Shown here: piece by piece, positions 26,338 through 35,789 of the stretch
How positions within the stretch are numbered: position 1 is the first letter of the stretch
How the letters are laid out: every line of letters begins with the position of its first letter
Assembly (NCBI GenBank): GCA_043778625.1
Contig: JAYWFU010000146.1
Location: 1-42,333 of the forward strand
From: JACMRI01 sp043778625
Lineage (GTDB): Bacteria > Bacteroidota > Bacteroidia > UBA4408
Reading direction: 5' to 3'
Length of the DNA: 42,333 nt
Notes under the pieces: model-generated
Database searches by the model: none
The model's input: the letters and a program-made list of their open reading frames with translations, nothing else
What the model was told of the DNA's origin: nothing
Position numbers and translations under genes: made by a program

Positions 26338-27057
26338 ATGAAATTAGACATACTCGCATTTGCTGCACACCCCGACGATGCTGAACTATCAGCCGCTGGC
26401 ACCATAATAAAACACGTACGCATGGGCTACAAAGTAGGGGTAGTAAACCTTACACGTGGCGAGCTAGGTACACGTGGTACACCCGAACTGCGAGACGCAG
26501 AGGCGGCGCAAGCGGCTAAAATAATGGGCTTGAGCGTATTGGAAAATTTACAGTTTAGAGATGGTTATTTTGTAAACGACGAAGAGCACCGCTTACGAGT
26601 AATAGAAATGCTACGCAAATACACGCCTGATATAGTGCTGTGTAATGCCCTGCACGACCGCCACCCCGACCATGGGCGTGGAAGCACCTTAGTAAGCGAG
26701 GCGTGTTTTTATAGCGGCTTACGCCAAATAAAATCATTTGATGTAAATGGCACTCCGCAACACCCCTTTAGACCACGTGCAGTGTATCATTACGTGCAGT
26801 TTCATAGTTTGAAACCTGATTTTGTGGTGGATATAACCGATGTTATTGACCAAAAAATGGAAGCTATTAAATGCTATAATTCCCAGTTTTTTGACCCTAA
26901 CAGCAACGAACCCGAAACCGTTATTGCCAGCAAAGAATACCTTAATGCCGTAAAAGCAAGAGACATGGACAACGGACGACTAATAGGCACGCTATACGCT
27001 GAAGGTTTTAACAAAGAGCGTGAAATTGGGGTGAATGATATTACTACGTTGATTTAA
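26338..27057 (+). CDS. bshB1: Bacillithiol biosynthesis deacetylase BshB1
   Basis: A 239-residue zinc deacetylase of the LmbE/PIG-L family. It removes acetate from GlcNAc-malate to give GlcN-malate, step two of bacillithiol synthesis. Zinc ligands fit His11 and Asp14 (AHPDDAE) and His112 (HDRHPDHGRGS). The region LTRGELGTRGTPELRDAEA, then SQFFDPNSNEPETVI and the tail ARDMDNGRLIGTLYAEGF, is diagnostic for BshB1. Bacillithiol is known in Bacteroidota as well as Firmicutes. bshA and bshC are not in the window. A hairpin-repeat cluster begins 24 bp downstream. Confidence 0.93.
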   Translation: MKLDILAFAAHPDDAELSAAGTIIKHVRMGYKVGVVNLTRGELGTRGTPELRDAEAAQAAKIMGLSVLENLQFRDGYFVNDEEHRLRVIEMLRKYTPDIVLCNALHDRHPDHGRGSTLVSEACFYSGLRQIKSFDVNGTPQHPFRPRAVYHYVQFHSLKPDFVVDITDVIDQKMEAIKCYNSQFFDPNSNEPETVIASKEYLNAVKARDMDNGRLIGTLYAEGFNKEREIGVNDITTLI

Positions 27058-27081
27058 GAAAATAGAATGTTTACCTGCCTC

Positions 27082-27167
27082 GGTTCGTGTCTTCACGAAA
27101 CGAAAGGTAAATAAATAATTGGTTCGTGAGAACACGAACCAAGGCATATAGGTATACGAACCAAGGC
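27082..27167. repeat. Cluster of GGTTCGTG hairpins (REP-like)
   Basis: Three related units between bshB1 and the kinase gene. The first is TTCGTG-tctt-CACGAA (27084-27099). The second is a perfect 10-bp stem TTGGTTCGTG-agaa-CACGAACCAA (27119-27142). The third is a half unit TACGAACCAAGGC (27155-27167). The second could end the bshB1 transcript. The same core occurs at 8423-8438. Apart from this cluster, 27058-27269 holds no gene I can support. Confidence 0.75.
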
Positions 27168-27269
27168 TATTAAGAAAGCTATTTTCAAAATCAAAAAAAC
27201 ATAATAATACAAACTTTAATTCGTTAGTAAAAGTTAAGTAGTATTAACCACCACCAAAAAAAACTATAC

Positions 27270-28781
27270 ATGAACATATACCAGCAAAAATTAATTTGGA
27301 AGTTACTGCTATTATTTGCCGCCATGGCAATAGTAGTAGCTTCAGTGGTGTATACCAATAGTGTAGTAAAAAAAATAGCGCAAGACGAACGTAACAAAGT
27401 AACTATATGGGCGCAAGCCTTACAGCGCAAGGCTAACTTGATACAGTACACACAATCGTTGTTTGAAAAACTAGCCATTGAAGAACAAAAAAAAGTAGGT
27501 CTATGGGCTAAAGCTACTGAACAACTAGCAAGTTCGAGCATTGATGCCAGTAACCTAAACTTTGTGTTTGATGTAATTAAAAATAATCAAACAGTACCTG
27601 TACTACTTACTGACGAAAAACTTAATATTGTATCTAGTATTAATTTTGATTCGGCGGTAGCTAATAATCCTGCGGCTTTACAACGCGAATTAGATATACT
27701 CCGAAGGCTCGAAACACCCATAGTAATAAAGGTTACACCCACACGTAGCAATTATATTTATTACAAAGATTCACGCCTATTTGCTGATTTAAAATATACC
27801 ATGAATGATTTAATACAATCGTTCATTAGCGAAATTGTAACCAACTCGGCATCAGTACCCGTAGTACTTATTGATTCAGCAACACAACAAGTAGTAACAG
27901 CAGGCAATGTAGATACTGCCGTAATTAATAACGCAGTACAACGTCAAACATTATTAGCTAGTATGCGCCTGCAACACGCTCCAATAGCGGTAAGTATTAA
28001 TAATATGCCACACTATGTGTATTACGAAGAGTCGCAATTATTAAAAGAGTTGCGTTACTTTCCGTACATACAATTTTTTATTATTGGGCTGTTTTTATTA
28101 GCGGCCTATTACTTATTTAGTGTATCGCGCAAGGCGGAGCAAAACCAAGTGTGGGTAGGCATGAGCAAAGAAACGGCGCATCAGTTAGGCACGCCCATAT
28201 CGTCGCTTATGGCGTGGGTAGAGTTACTTAAATTGCAAGAGGTGGACACACAAACTATTACCGAAATTGAAAAAGATGTGTTGCGCTTACAAGCCGTAGC
28301 CGACAGATTTAGCAAGGTAGGTTCGAGCCCAGATTTAAAACCCGAAACCATAGCCGCTATGCTACCCCAAAGCTTAGAGTATATGAAAGCCCGCATATCA
28401 AGCAAAGTAGCGTTTACCTACGCCATACACGTAAGTACCGAAACTCAAGTAATGCTTAACATGCCTTTGTTAGATTGGGTGTTAGAAAATATTATTAAAA
28501 ACTCAGTTGATGCTATGGAAGCTGTGGGTACGCTACATATTAGCGCTACTGAGCAAAATGGTACGGTACTTATTGATGTAGAGGATTCGGGCAAGGGAAT
28601 ACCTGCCAATAAATTAAGTACAGTGTTCGAGCCTGGGTTTACTACCAAAAAACGGGGTTGGGGCTTGGGTTTATCCTTAGCCAAACGTATTGTAGAACAG
28701 TACCACAACGGTAAAATTTTTATAAAGGAATCAGTGGTAGATAAAGGTACAACGGTACGTATTGTATTAAATAAAGTGTAG
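27270..28781 (+). CDS. Sensor histidine kinase with duplicated extracytoplasmic module
   Basis: A 503-residue two-component kinase. Membrane segments are at ~10-29 and ~263-284, leaving a periplasmic sensor of ~230 residues. This sensor contains two similar copies: residues ~97-176 (TVPVLLTDEKLNIV to NYIYYKDSRLFADLKY) and ~185-263 (SVPVVLIDSATQQVV to HYVYYEESQLLKELRY). The phosphoacceptor is His304 (TAHQLGTPISSL). The HATPase shows ENIIKNSVDAM, VEDSGKGIP and GWGLGLSLAKRI. No response regulator lies nearby, so it is an orphan here. The downstream gene for an outer-membrane barrel starts 40 bp later and may be in the same transcript. Confidence 0.92.
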   Translation: MNIYQQKLIWKLLLLFAAMAIVVASVVYTNSVVKKIAQDERNKVTIWAQALQRKANLIQYTQSLFEKLAIEEQKKVGLWAKATEQLASSSIDASNLNFVFDVIKNNQTVPVLLTDEKLNIVSSINFDSAVANNPAALQRELDILRRLETPIVIKVTPTRSNYIYYKDSRLFADLKYTMNDLIQSFISEIVTNSASVPVVLIDSATQQVVTAGNVDTAVINNAVQRQTLLASMRLQHAPIAVSINNMPHYVYYEESQLLKELRYFPYIQFFIIGLFLLAAYYLFSVSRKAEQNQVWVGMSKETAHQLGTPISSLMAWVELLKLQEVDTQTITEIEKDVLRLQAVADRFSKVGSSPDLKPETIAAMLPQSLEYMKARISSKVAFTYAIHVSTETQVMLNMPLLDWVLENIIKNSVDAMEAVGTLHISATEQNGTVLIDVEDSGKGIPANKLSTVFEPGFTTKKRGWGLGLSLAKRIVEQYHNGKIFIKESVVDKGTTVRIVLNKV

Positions 28782-28821
28782 TGTACACAAACTCAAGCAA
28801 ATTAATAATTTTGAATAAAAA

Positions 28822-31569
28822 ATGAAAATAATATATCCTTTAATTTTAATACTATTAACAAGCTTTGCTTGCAACGCCCAGCAATTAAGTATTGCGGGCA
28901 ATGTACAAGACACTGCAGGTGCAGGAGGGTTACGAAACGCCGTAATACTTGCCGTGCGCTTAAACGACTCGGTGCTTGTAAACTACACTCGTAGCAATGC
29001 ACAGGGTTTTTACAAAATGACATTGCCCTTAGATACCTATCAAATTGTGGTAACGCATAGCAACTTTGACGACCAAGAATATTATGTATTTGGTAGCAAC
29101 CAAAATCACGAATTTGATTTTGGTAAAACTACTTTGCCCAATAAATCAATAGCATTAAAAGAGGTAAAAATATATGCCTACAAAGACCCTGTGTATTACA
29201 AAGGCGATACGCTGGTGTACATAGCCGATTCGTTTAAAGTAAAACCCAATGCGGTTATTGAGGACTTACTGAAAAAACTACCTGGTATACAAGTAGCCAA
29301 AGATGGCAGTATAAAAGCACAGGGCAAAGCCATTGATAAAGTATTGATTGATGGCGATGAGTTTTTTGGTGGAGACCCAACCATTGCTACCAAAAACTTA
29401 AACGCTAATGCTTTGGAAACGGTGCAGGTATACGATAAAAAAAATGATGATGCCTCTGCCGAAGCGGGCAAGGAAACTATTAAGGTAATGGATTTAAAGT
29501 TAAAAGACGATGCTAAAAAAGGCTATTTTGGTAAGGTAAGCGCAAGTACCGATGCACAACGTTTTTATGAGGGAAGTACGTTGCTTAATAAATTTAAAAA
29601 CAAACAAAAAATATCGCTAATGGCACTTGGTGCTAATACACCTAAGAGTGGTTTTGGCTGGAGCGACATGAGTAAATTTGGGTTAAATACCAATATGTTT
29701 GAAGACGCAGGTGGTAATGAATACAATGCGTACAGTAATAATTCATTTGCTAATAACGGTATTCCTCGCACGCTTAAAACAGGATTATTTTATAACGAAA
29801 AGTACAACAAAAACAGTGCGCTTACTGCTAACTATTCCTACAACGAATCATTGTTAAAAACGGGGCAAGCAGTTAATACACAATATTTTTTAAGCGACAC
29901 TAATTACACCACCGCTAATACCACAATAAACACTACGCTTAACAAGGAACATGCAGTTAATTTAAAATATACTCAAAAATTAGATTCGCTCACCGAACTT
30001 GAAATTAAACCAAGCCTAAGCTATACTATTAGTCAAGCTAATGGAGATAACGGCACACAGTTTTTAACTAACCGTAACACGCTTACCCGTAATACATTGG
30101 TTGCTAACTTAAGTAATGGTAGTGGTTACAATGTAGGAACAACGGTTAAACTAAAACATAGTTTTATGAAAACTAACCGTGAATTTAGAGCTAAATATAC
30201 CATTGGAATAATTAATAATGTAGCCACAAGTTTATTAAAATCAACTGATATTAATTATATAGATACTTTGCAAGTGGGTAATATAATTAATCAACAGAAA
30301 GAAAATAATAGTACCACTACAAGCCACAACACGCAACTAACCTATACAGAGCCGTTAAACAAAAAAAACAAATTAGAATTTAAGCTAGAAAATTCGTACT
30401 CGTTAAGCAAACAAAATCGTAGTGCATTTAACAGTGTTAATGGCGAGTACACGCAACTTAATGCTTTGCTTACCAATAATTTTGAAACCAAACGTATAGT
30501 AAGTAAAGCAAGCACAATGTACAAGTACGATACTAAAAAACAACACCTACACATAGGTAGTGCGTTTAGAAACGTAAACGTAACAAGTGATAATTTAGCT
30601 AAGAATACAAGCATACATCAAAATATAAATAATATATTACCTGTGGTTTCGTATCGTTATAATCTGTCGGACAACGCTGACTTATGGTCGGAGTATAGCA
30701 CCTCGTCCGACCAGCCTACCGTTACACAGTTGCAGCCCGTGTTTGATAATAGTAATCCTAATTTAATAACGGTGGGTAATCCTAATTTAAAACCCAACTA
30801 CGCACATAATTTTAATTTAGGGTACAATCAATATAGTGTTTTATCAGGCAATTATTTTGGTTTTGAAAGTAATTATAGTATTACCAACAATGACTTTACC
30901 AGTGCTATAGTGTACGACAGTACTGGGCGTGCCACTACACAAACGGTAAATGTAAACGGCAATAACAACGCTAATATTACACTATGGAATAGAATAGCAT
31001 TATACAAAAAAATATGGGTGCTTGAACCCAGCTTGAATGGTAACTATTACAAAAACAATAATTTTATTAATACCCTTAAAAACACAACGGCACAAGTATC
31101 GATTAATCCTAGTTTAAAATTACAATTTGAAAAAGAAGAAGAAATAACCGCATGGGTGTTTGGTAACTACACTTACAATGCACCAATATCAAGCCTAAAC
31201 AGAGTAAATTCTACCCCTTACACGAGCACTAATTTTGGGGGAGGAATGTGGCTAACATTACCTAACAAAATTAGGGTAGAGTCAGAGTTTGATTATTACA
31301 TAAACAGTAAGCGTAGCAATGGTTACAACATTAACTATGGGATTTGGAATGCTAGTATTAGTAAGCGTTTTTTGAAAAACGAAAACCTCATAGCCTCCTT
31401 TAATGCTAATGATATTTTAAATCAGAATATTAGTGTAGCACGCACCGTAACCAACAACACCATTACTGATACAAAAACTAGTATTATAGCACGCTATTTT
31501 TTAGTAGGATTAACATGGAAATTTAACAGTACTAAAACTAAAGACGAGGATAATGAACACGGTATGTAA
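28822..31569 (+). CDS. TonB-receptor-like outer-membrane beta-barrel protein
   Basis: A 915-residue outer-membrane protein: signal peptide (1-19, ending CNAQ), a carboxypeptidase-regulatory-like (CarboxypepD_reg) beta-sandwich at ~20-110, a plug-like segment (AVIEDLLKKLPGIQVAKDGSI, then KVLIDGDEFFGGDPTIATKNL) and a long C-terminal barrel ending in LVGLTWKF before a charged tail. This is the OMP_b-brl_3 subgroup of Bacteroidota TonB-dependent-type barrels. The substrate is unknown and no SusD partner is present. The next gene encodes a GLPGLI protein and overlaps by 17 bp, a pairing seen repeatedly in this phylum. Confidence 0.9.
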   Translation: MKIIYPLILILLTSFACNAQQLSIAGNVQDTAGAGGLRNAVILAVRLNDSVLVNYTRSNAQGFYKMTLPLDTYQIVVTHSNFDDQEYYVFGSNQNHEFDFGKTTLPNKSIALKEVKIYAYKDPVYYKGDTLVYIADSFKVKPNAVIEDLLKKLPGIQVAKDGSIKAQGKAIDKVLIDGDEFFGGDPTIATKNLNANALETVQVYDKKNDDASAEAGKETIKVMDLKLKDDAKKGYFGKVSASTDAQRFYEGSTLLNKFKNKQKISLMALGANTPKSGFGWSDMSKFGLNTNMFEDAGGNEYNAYSNNSFANNGIPRTLKTGLFYNEKYNKNSALTANYSYNESLLKTGQAVNTQYFLSDTNYTTANTTINTTLNKEHAVNLKYTQKLDSLTELEIKPSLSYTISQANGDNGTQFLTNRNTLTRNTLVANLSNGSGYNVGTTVKLKHSFMKTNREFRAKYTIGIINNVATSLLKSTDINYIDTLQVGNIINQQKENNSTTTSHNTQLTYTEPLNKKNKLEFKLENSYSLSKQNRSAFNSVNGEYTQLNALLTNNFETKRIVSKASTMYKYDTKKQHLHIGSAFRNVNVTSDNLAKNTSIHQNINNILPVVSYRYNLSDNADLWSEYSTSSDQPTVTQLQPVFDNSNPNLITVGNPNLKPNYAHNFNLGYNQYSVLSGNYFGFESNYSITNNDFTSAIVYDSTGRATTQTVNVNGNNNANITLWNRIALYKKIWVLEPSLNGNYYKNNNFINTLKNTTAQVSINPSLKLQFEKEEEITAWVFGNYTYNAPISSLNRVNSTPYTSTNFGGGMWLTLPNKIRVESEFDYYINSKRSNGYNINYGIWNASISKRFLKNENLIASFNANDILNQNISVARTVTNNTITDTKTSIIARYFLVGLTWKFNSTKTKDEDNEHGM

Positions 31570-32278
31570 ACACACTTTAGTGCTATTGCTATTAATAGCC
31601 AACGCTACACAAGCACAAATAACAGCAGGTAAAATAAGCTACGAACGTAAAACTAATCTTACCAAAAAATTTAAAGATGATGACTGGGCTAAAGATTATT
31701 TTAAAGTAAAAACCAAAGTAGATGAATTTGAACTTTACTTTAATGATACAGCCAGCGTGTTTATTGAAAAACCCACTGACGTAGAAGAGCGTAACGATTG
31801 GGCTACGAGCAAAAACGAAGTGTATCAAAACTATACTACCCACGAACGCCTTACTATACGCAGCGTGTGGGGCGAAAAATTTGCAATAACCGATACCGTT
31901 AAAAAACGTGCTTGGAAAATAACGGATAGCAAACGTAACATAGCAGGGTTTAATTGCCGTAAAGCAATATGGCAAAGTAGCGACACTAGTAACTTAAAAA
32001 TGTATGCTTGGTATTGTAACGAAATAGTACCCAGCATTGGCCCTGAGAGCTTTGTAGGCTTGCCTGGCGCAATACTAGGGCTTGCTACCGAAGATGGTGG
32101 CATTGTGTTTTTTGCCACTAAGGTAGAAACACTTAACCCCAACATAAAACAACTATGGTACAAAGGCAAAAAGAAACGCTATACCACCACCGAATTTAAA
32201 ACCGCTATAACCGCACAGTTTGGCGCTGACAAATGGTTTAAACGCCAAATGAAAGAACTGTTTGGTGCGTGGCAGTAA
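31553..32278 (+). CDS. GLPGLI family protein
   Basis: A 241-residue secreted protein with signal peptide (to TQAQ, residue ~22). The family hallmark appears here as FVGLPGAILGL (about residues 167-177), preceded by CRKAIWQ and YAWYCNEIVPSIGPES. Family members lie next to TonB-dependent barrels, and their function is not established. The gene begins inside the last codons of the barrel gene, so translation is likely coupled and the products may work together at the envelope. Length is normal. Confidence 0.93.
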   Translation: MNTVCKHTLVLLLLIANATQAQITAGKISYERKTNLTKKFKDDDWAKDYFKVKTKVDEFELYFNDTASVFIEKPTDVEERNDWATSKNEVYQNYTTHERLTIRSVWGEKFAITDTVKKRAWKITDSKRNIAGFNCRKAIWQSSDTSNLKMYAWYCNEIVPSIGPESFVGLPGAILGLATEDGGIVFFATKVETLNPNIKQLWYKGKKKRYTTTEFKTAITAQFGADKWFKRQMKELFGAWQ

Positions 32279-32297
32279 TCTATTTTAATTACTCAAA

Positions 32298-32324
32298 AAT
32301 AGTAAAAGGAACAATTTTACTATT
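32298..32324 (+). terminator. AT-rich hairpin after the GLPGLI gene
   Basis: Perfect 10-bp stem AATAGTAAAA / TTTTACTATT with a 7-nt loop, 19 bp after the GLPGLI stop. It is AT-rich and has no T-run, so termination is uncertain. Confidence 0.4.
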
Positions 32325-32390
32325 CCAACCAAAATACTAAGTTTGTATACCAAACACAATTAATAAAAAATATAAACTCACATTGTAATT

Positions 32391-33215
32391 ATGAAATTAT
32401 TTTTAACCCTTATTTTATTTCAATTATCAATAATTAGTGTTGTAGCACAAACCAAACCTTCTACAAAACCAATAACCAAACCTACAACTAAGGGCGCAAT
32501 AGTCCCCCCCTGCAAGCTACGATGCAAAGCCGAAATTGTTACCGATGTTGATGTTTTTTATACTTATAAAGAAAAAAAATCAGTATTAATAAAAGCTAAT
32601 AAACCCTACCGTGCTATATTATTGTGTGGCGAAAATAAAATTGAAATTGAAGACCCTATAAATCCAAAATCGAAATACACTAAAATAATTAACGTAAAAG
32701 ATACTATGCCCAAAAAGATAATGGTAGAGTTTTTGGGAAAAGATAAATTTATTGAATACGTACGTGATAACAATGTGGCAATGGTAGAATCATCGTTAAA
32801 AAAACACCCCGAGTTAGCCGATAATAAAAACGATGACCTTGACGTACACCCTGTAACCGTAGCTACTGAGCGAGGGTGCTTAGCCACACTTAAGCTATTG
32901 TTAGACAAAGGCGCACGTATTAATCCGCCCGCTGAGTTTAATCCCATACACAGCGCAATAGTTAATGATAAGTACGATGTGTTTAAATTATTATTGGAGC
33001 GTAAAGGCAACATTAATGCTAAAGATCCACAAAACTGGACACCACTGCATTTTGCCGTTAAATATAATCGTACGCAATACATTAAGGATTTGGTAGCTAA
33101 CGGAGCTAAGATTAACGAACGTAATAACGAAAATGATACCCCTTACAAAATGGCATTAGAGTCGGCACAGTTAACTGTGGCAGGTATTCTTAAAGAAAAG
33201 GGAGGTATTGAATAG
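32391..33215 (+). CDS. Secreted ankyrin-repeat protein
   Basis: A 274-residue protein with a signal peptide (MKLFLTLILFQLSIISVVAQ), a Thr/Lys/Pro-rich linker (KPSTKPITKPTTK), a ~75-residue beta domain (~40-115) and four ankyrin-type repeats (~120-274). The repeats read NVAMVESSLKKHPELAD, HPVTVATERGCLATLKLLLDKGA, NPIHSAIVNDKYDVFKLLLERKG, then TPLHFAVKYNRTQYIKDLVANGA. The N-terminal domain resembles PEGA-like or Kelch-cap strands but I cannot name it. Export of ankyrin repeats to the periplasm is less usual than cytosolic use. It probably mediates protein binding at the envelope. It is monocistronic. Confidence 0.85.
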   Translation: MKLFLTLILFQLSIISVVAQTKPSTKPITKPTTKGAIVPPCKLRCKAEIVTDVDVFYTYKEKKSVLIKANKPYRAILLCGENKIEIEDPINPKSKYTKIINVKDTMPKKIMVEFLGKDKFIEYVRDNNVAMVESSLKKHPELADNKNDDLDVHPVTVATERGCLATLKLLLDKGARINPPAEFNPIHSAIVNDKYDVFKLLLERKGNINAKDPQNWTPLHFAVKYNRTQYIKDLVANGAKINERNNENDTPYKMALESAQLTVAGILKEKGGIE

Positions 33216-33301
33216 TTAGAGTTATATCATTTTTATAGTTTTAATTATTTAATACCTCCCACACAATTTGTGTGTGCACACCGTTATATACTCCAGCCAC
33301 T

Positions 33302-34804
33302 ATGTTAAAACGTTTAATTAATACACCAGCTGTTATTGCGGCACTAAAAACCGAAAGTAAGCAACCTCGCGCCTATATTTTAGTAGTGTTTGCTATTGTG
33401 TATAGTTTAATTTCGTTGGTTAATCATTATAACTATCGCACTTCAGCTTTTGATTTGGGTATTTATAGTAATTGCTTGTATCAGTATGCGCATTTACACA
33501 AAAATCATTATCCGTATTTGCATTATATGTTTACTAATGCCTTGGCTGATCATTTTTCGTTATACACCGTATTTTTAGCACCGCTATATTATATTTTTGA
33601 TACTCCTACCTTATTATATGTGCAAATACTCTCCGTATTATTTGGTGCTGTTGGCATTTACAAAATTGTACAACGTAAGTATAATGTTGGTTATTTGCCC
33701 GAAATAGCTATGGGACATTACCTTTCATTTTTCGGAATTTTTTCAGCCTTATCGTTTGATTACCACGACAATGTGGTGTCGGCAATGTTAGTGCCTTGGT
33801 TTATTTATTATTTTGATAGTGGCAAAACCAAACTGACTATTTTGTTTGCGGTGCTTATTGTTGTAGGTAAAGAAAACATGCCCATATGGCTAGCTTTTAT
33901 TTGTTTTGGATTGTTTGCGCTTAATTATAACGATAAAGCAAAACGAAATTTTGCCCTATTATTAGCGGGAGCATCAATTATTTATACGGTTGTAATTATA
34001 AAAATTGTAATGCCAGGCATCGACCCTATGGTAGCTAAAAATGGCTACAATGCTTTTCAATACTCAGTGTTAGGTAAAGATACTAAGGACGTGGTGTTTA
34101 ACTTATTGCACCACCCGCTCACAATTATTAAAGCGTTTTTTGTTAGCCCTATTTTAGATTATCCCGAAACCCGCTTAATAAAAGCGGAACTTTATTTTTG
34201 CCTATTATTTTCGGGAGGATTTATGTTATTAGTTAAGCCCCAATATTTAATAATGTTAATACCCATTATTGCACAAAAAGTATTAAATAATGATTGTGGC
34301 AAATGGGGTATAAATGCACATTACTCTATTGAGCTTGTGCCTATTGTTATACTTGCTTTTTACGAAGGATTAAATTATTTAACCAATGCTAAAAACAAAC
34401 TCATTATTGCGGGTTGCGTATGTGTAGCCACACTTGTAGTTACTATTGATAAAATTGAGCGCAGGTACTCGATATACTACATTCGCGATTTTTCGGCTTT
34501 TTATAGCGCCAACCATTATACCTGCTATTTTGATAAAACCGAAGTGCAGCGTGTTATTAATTTAATACCGTCTAATGCTAACCTTAGCGTTAGTACACAC
34601 TTTGCGCCCCATGTATCGTTTCGTAAAAATGTGTATCAATACCCTGACGTGCACGATGCTCAATATATATTTGTGGCTAATTCGCCACTATCTTACCCAA
34701 TACGCCAACCCGAAATGGAAATTAAAATTAAGGAGCTTTGCCAATCGCCGCAATGGGAAACCATTAGCAAGCAAAAAGGAATATATTTGTTTAAAAAGAA
34801 ATAA
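33302..34804 (+). CDS. DUF2079 family polytopic membrane protein
   Basis: A 500-residue membrane protein with about ten hydrophobic segments. I take ATG 33302 (MLKRLINTPAV) rather than the longer frame from 33272. Diagnostic DUF2079 stretches are SAFDLGIYSNCLYQYA, LADHFSLYTVFLAPLYYIF and ALSFDYHDNVVSAMLVPWF, with an Asp/His-rich early loop like GT-C glycosyltransferases. It probably transfers a sugar from a lipid carrier, but activity is unproven in this family. It is the first gene of the polysaccharide operon; the next gene starts 5 bp after its stop. Confidence 0.85.
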   Translation: MLKRLINTPAVIAALKTESKQPRAYILVVFAIVYSLISLVNHYNYRTSAFDLGIYSNCLYQYAHLHKNHYPYLHYMFTNALADHFSLYTVFLAPLYYIFDTPTLLYVQILSVLFGAVGIYKIVQRKYNVGYLPEIAMGHYLSFFGIFSALSFDYHDNVVSAMLVPWFIYYFDSGKTKLTILFAVLIVVGKENMPIWLAFICFGLFALNYNDKAKRNFALLLAGASIIYTVVIIKIVMPGIDPMVAKNGYNAFQYSVLGKDTKDVVFNLLHHPLTIIKAFFVSPILDYPETRLIKAELYFCLLFSGGFMLLVKPQYLIMLIPIIAQKVLNNDCGKWGINAHYSIELVPIVILAFYEGLNYLTNAKNKLIIAGCVCVATLVVTIDKIERRYSIYYIRDFSAFYSANHYTCYFDKTEVQRVINLIPSNANLSVSTHFAPHVSFRKNVYQYPDVHDAQYIFVANSPLSYPIRQPEMEIKIKELCQSPQWETISKQKGIYLFKKK

Positions 34805-34809
34805 ACACC

Positions 34810-35217
34810 ATGACTAATCAACCACACATTATAGAGTTTCCTAAATTAGGCACGCCCGATATTGGTTACATATCAGTAGCTGAAAATAGTAAGAATATAC
34901 CCTTTGATGTAAAGCGTGTATTTTGGAGTTACCACACGCCTGATAATGTGGTGCGTGGGCGTCATGCGCATCATCAAACCGAAATGATATTAATAGCCAC
35001 CCTTGGGCGAATAATAGTAAATACCGAAATGCCTAATGGCGACCTTAATGTATTTTCGTTAGAGAGCCCTAATCAAGGGTTGTATTTACCCAAGTATTGC
35101 TGGCATACCATGCAATACAGCCACATAGCAGTACAATTAGTATTGGCTTCGGAGCTGTATAACGAGCAAGATTACATTAGAAACTATGATGATTTTAAAT
35201 TAATTAAAGCCGTTTAA
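34810..35217 (+). CDS. dTDP-6-deoxy-hex-4-ulose 3,4-ketoisomerase (FdtA/QdtA type)
   Basis: A 135-residue cupin (WxcM C-terminal type). It shifts the keto group of dTDP-4-keto-6-deoxyglucose from C4 to C3 to give the substrate for 3-amination. The motif GRHAHHQTEMIL supplies the active-site His residues. Other family marks are FDVKRVFWSYHTPDN and LPKYCWHTMQYS. FdtA (galacto) and QdtA (gluco) differ in stereochemistry, which I cannot read from the sequence. The acyltransferase and aminotransferase of the same pathway follow in order. rfbA/rfbB, which supply the substrate, are not in the window. Confidence 0.85.
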   Translation: MTNQPHIIEFPKLGTPDIGYISVAENSKNIPFDVKRVFWSYHTPDNVVRGRHAHHQTEMILIATLGRIIVNTEMPNGDLNVFSLESPNQGLYLPKYCWHTMQYSHIAVQLVLASELYNEQDYIRNYDDFKLIKAV

Positions 35218-35221
35218 TGCA

Positions 35222-35788
35222 ATGAATTATTTTAAACACACTACCGCAGAGGTTAGTACTGAAACCATAGGTATTGATACCAAAATATGGCAATACGTAG
35301 TAGTAGCAAAGGGGGCTACAATAGGTAGTAATTGTAACGTGTGTTCGCACTGTTTTATTGAAGGAAATGTAATTATTGGTAATAATGTTACGCTAAAAGC
35401 TGGGGTATATTTATGGGACGGAATTACTATTGAAGACAACGTTTTTGTGGGACCCAACGTAGTGTTTACTAATGATATTTATCCGCGTAGTAAACAGTTT
35501 AAACCTGCCGCATCTACCATAATCAAGCGTGGAGTGTCGTTGGGTGCTAACTCTACCATACTTGCAGGCACTATACTTGGGCAGTATGCTATGACTGGTA
35601 TTGGAAGCGTGGTAACTAAAAATTTAAAATCGCACGGATTATATTATGGCAACCCTGCCACGCACAAAGGCTGGGTAGATGAATACGGAGAAAAACTTAT
35701 ATTTGATGCTAACACAAAATTGTGGCACAACACCAATAACGAATTTTACAAAGAAGAAACAACAGGCTTAATTAAAATTGAACACTAA
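35222..35788 (+). CDS. Hexapeptide N-acyltransferase (FdtC/QdtC/WxcM-N type)
   Basis: A 188-residue left-handed beta-helix enzyme. Hexapeptide repeats run through ~25-130 (TIGSNCNVCSHCFIEGNVII, GNNVTLKAGVYLWDGITIED, VFVGPNVVFTNDIYPRSKQF). It is closest in pattern to the sugar N-acetyltransferases that act on dTDP-3-amino-3,6-dideoxyhexose using acetyl-CoA. It starts 4 bp after the ketoisomerase stop and ends just before the aminotransferase ATG. In some genomes these two activities are fused as WxcM; here they are separate genes. Confidence 0.85.
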   Translation: MNYFKHTTAEVSTETIGIDTKIWQYVVVAKGATIGSNCNVCSHCFIEGNVIIGNNVTLKAGVYLWDGITIEDNVFVGPNVVFTNDIYPRSKQFKPAASTIIKRGVSLGANSTILAGTILGQYAMTGIGSVVTKNLKSHGLYYGNPATHKGWVDEYGEKLIFDANTKLWHNTNNEFYKEETTGLIKIEH

Positions 35789-35789
35789 G

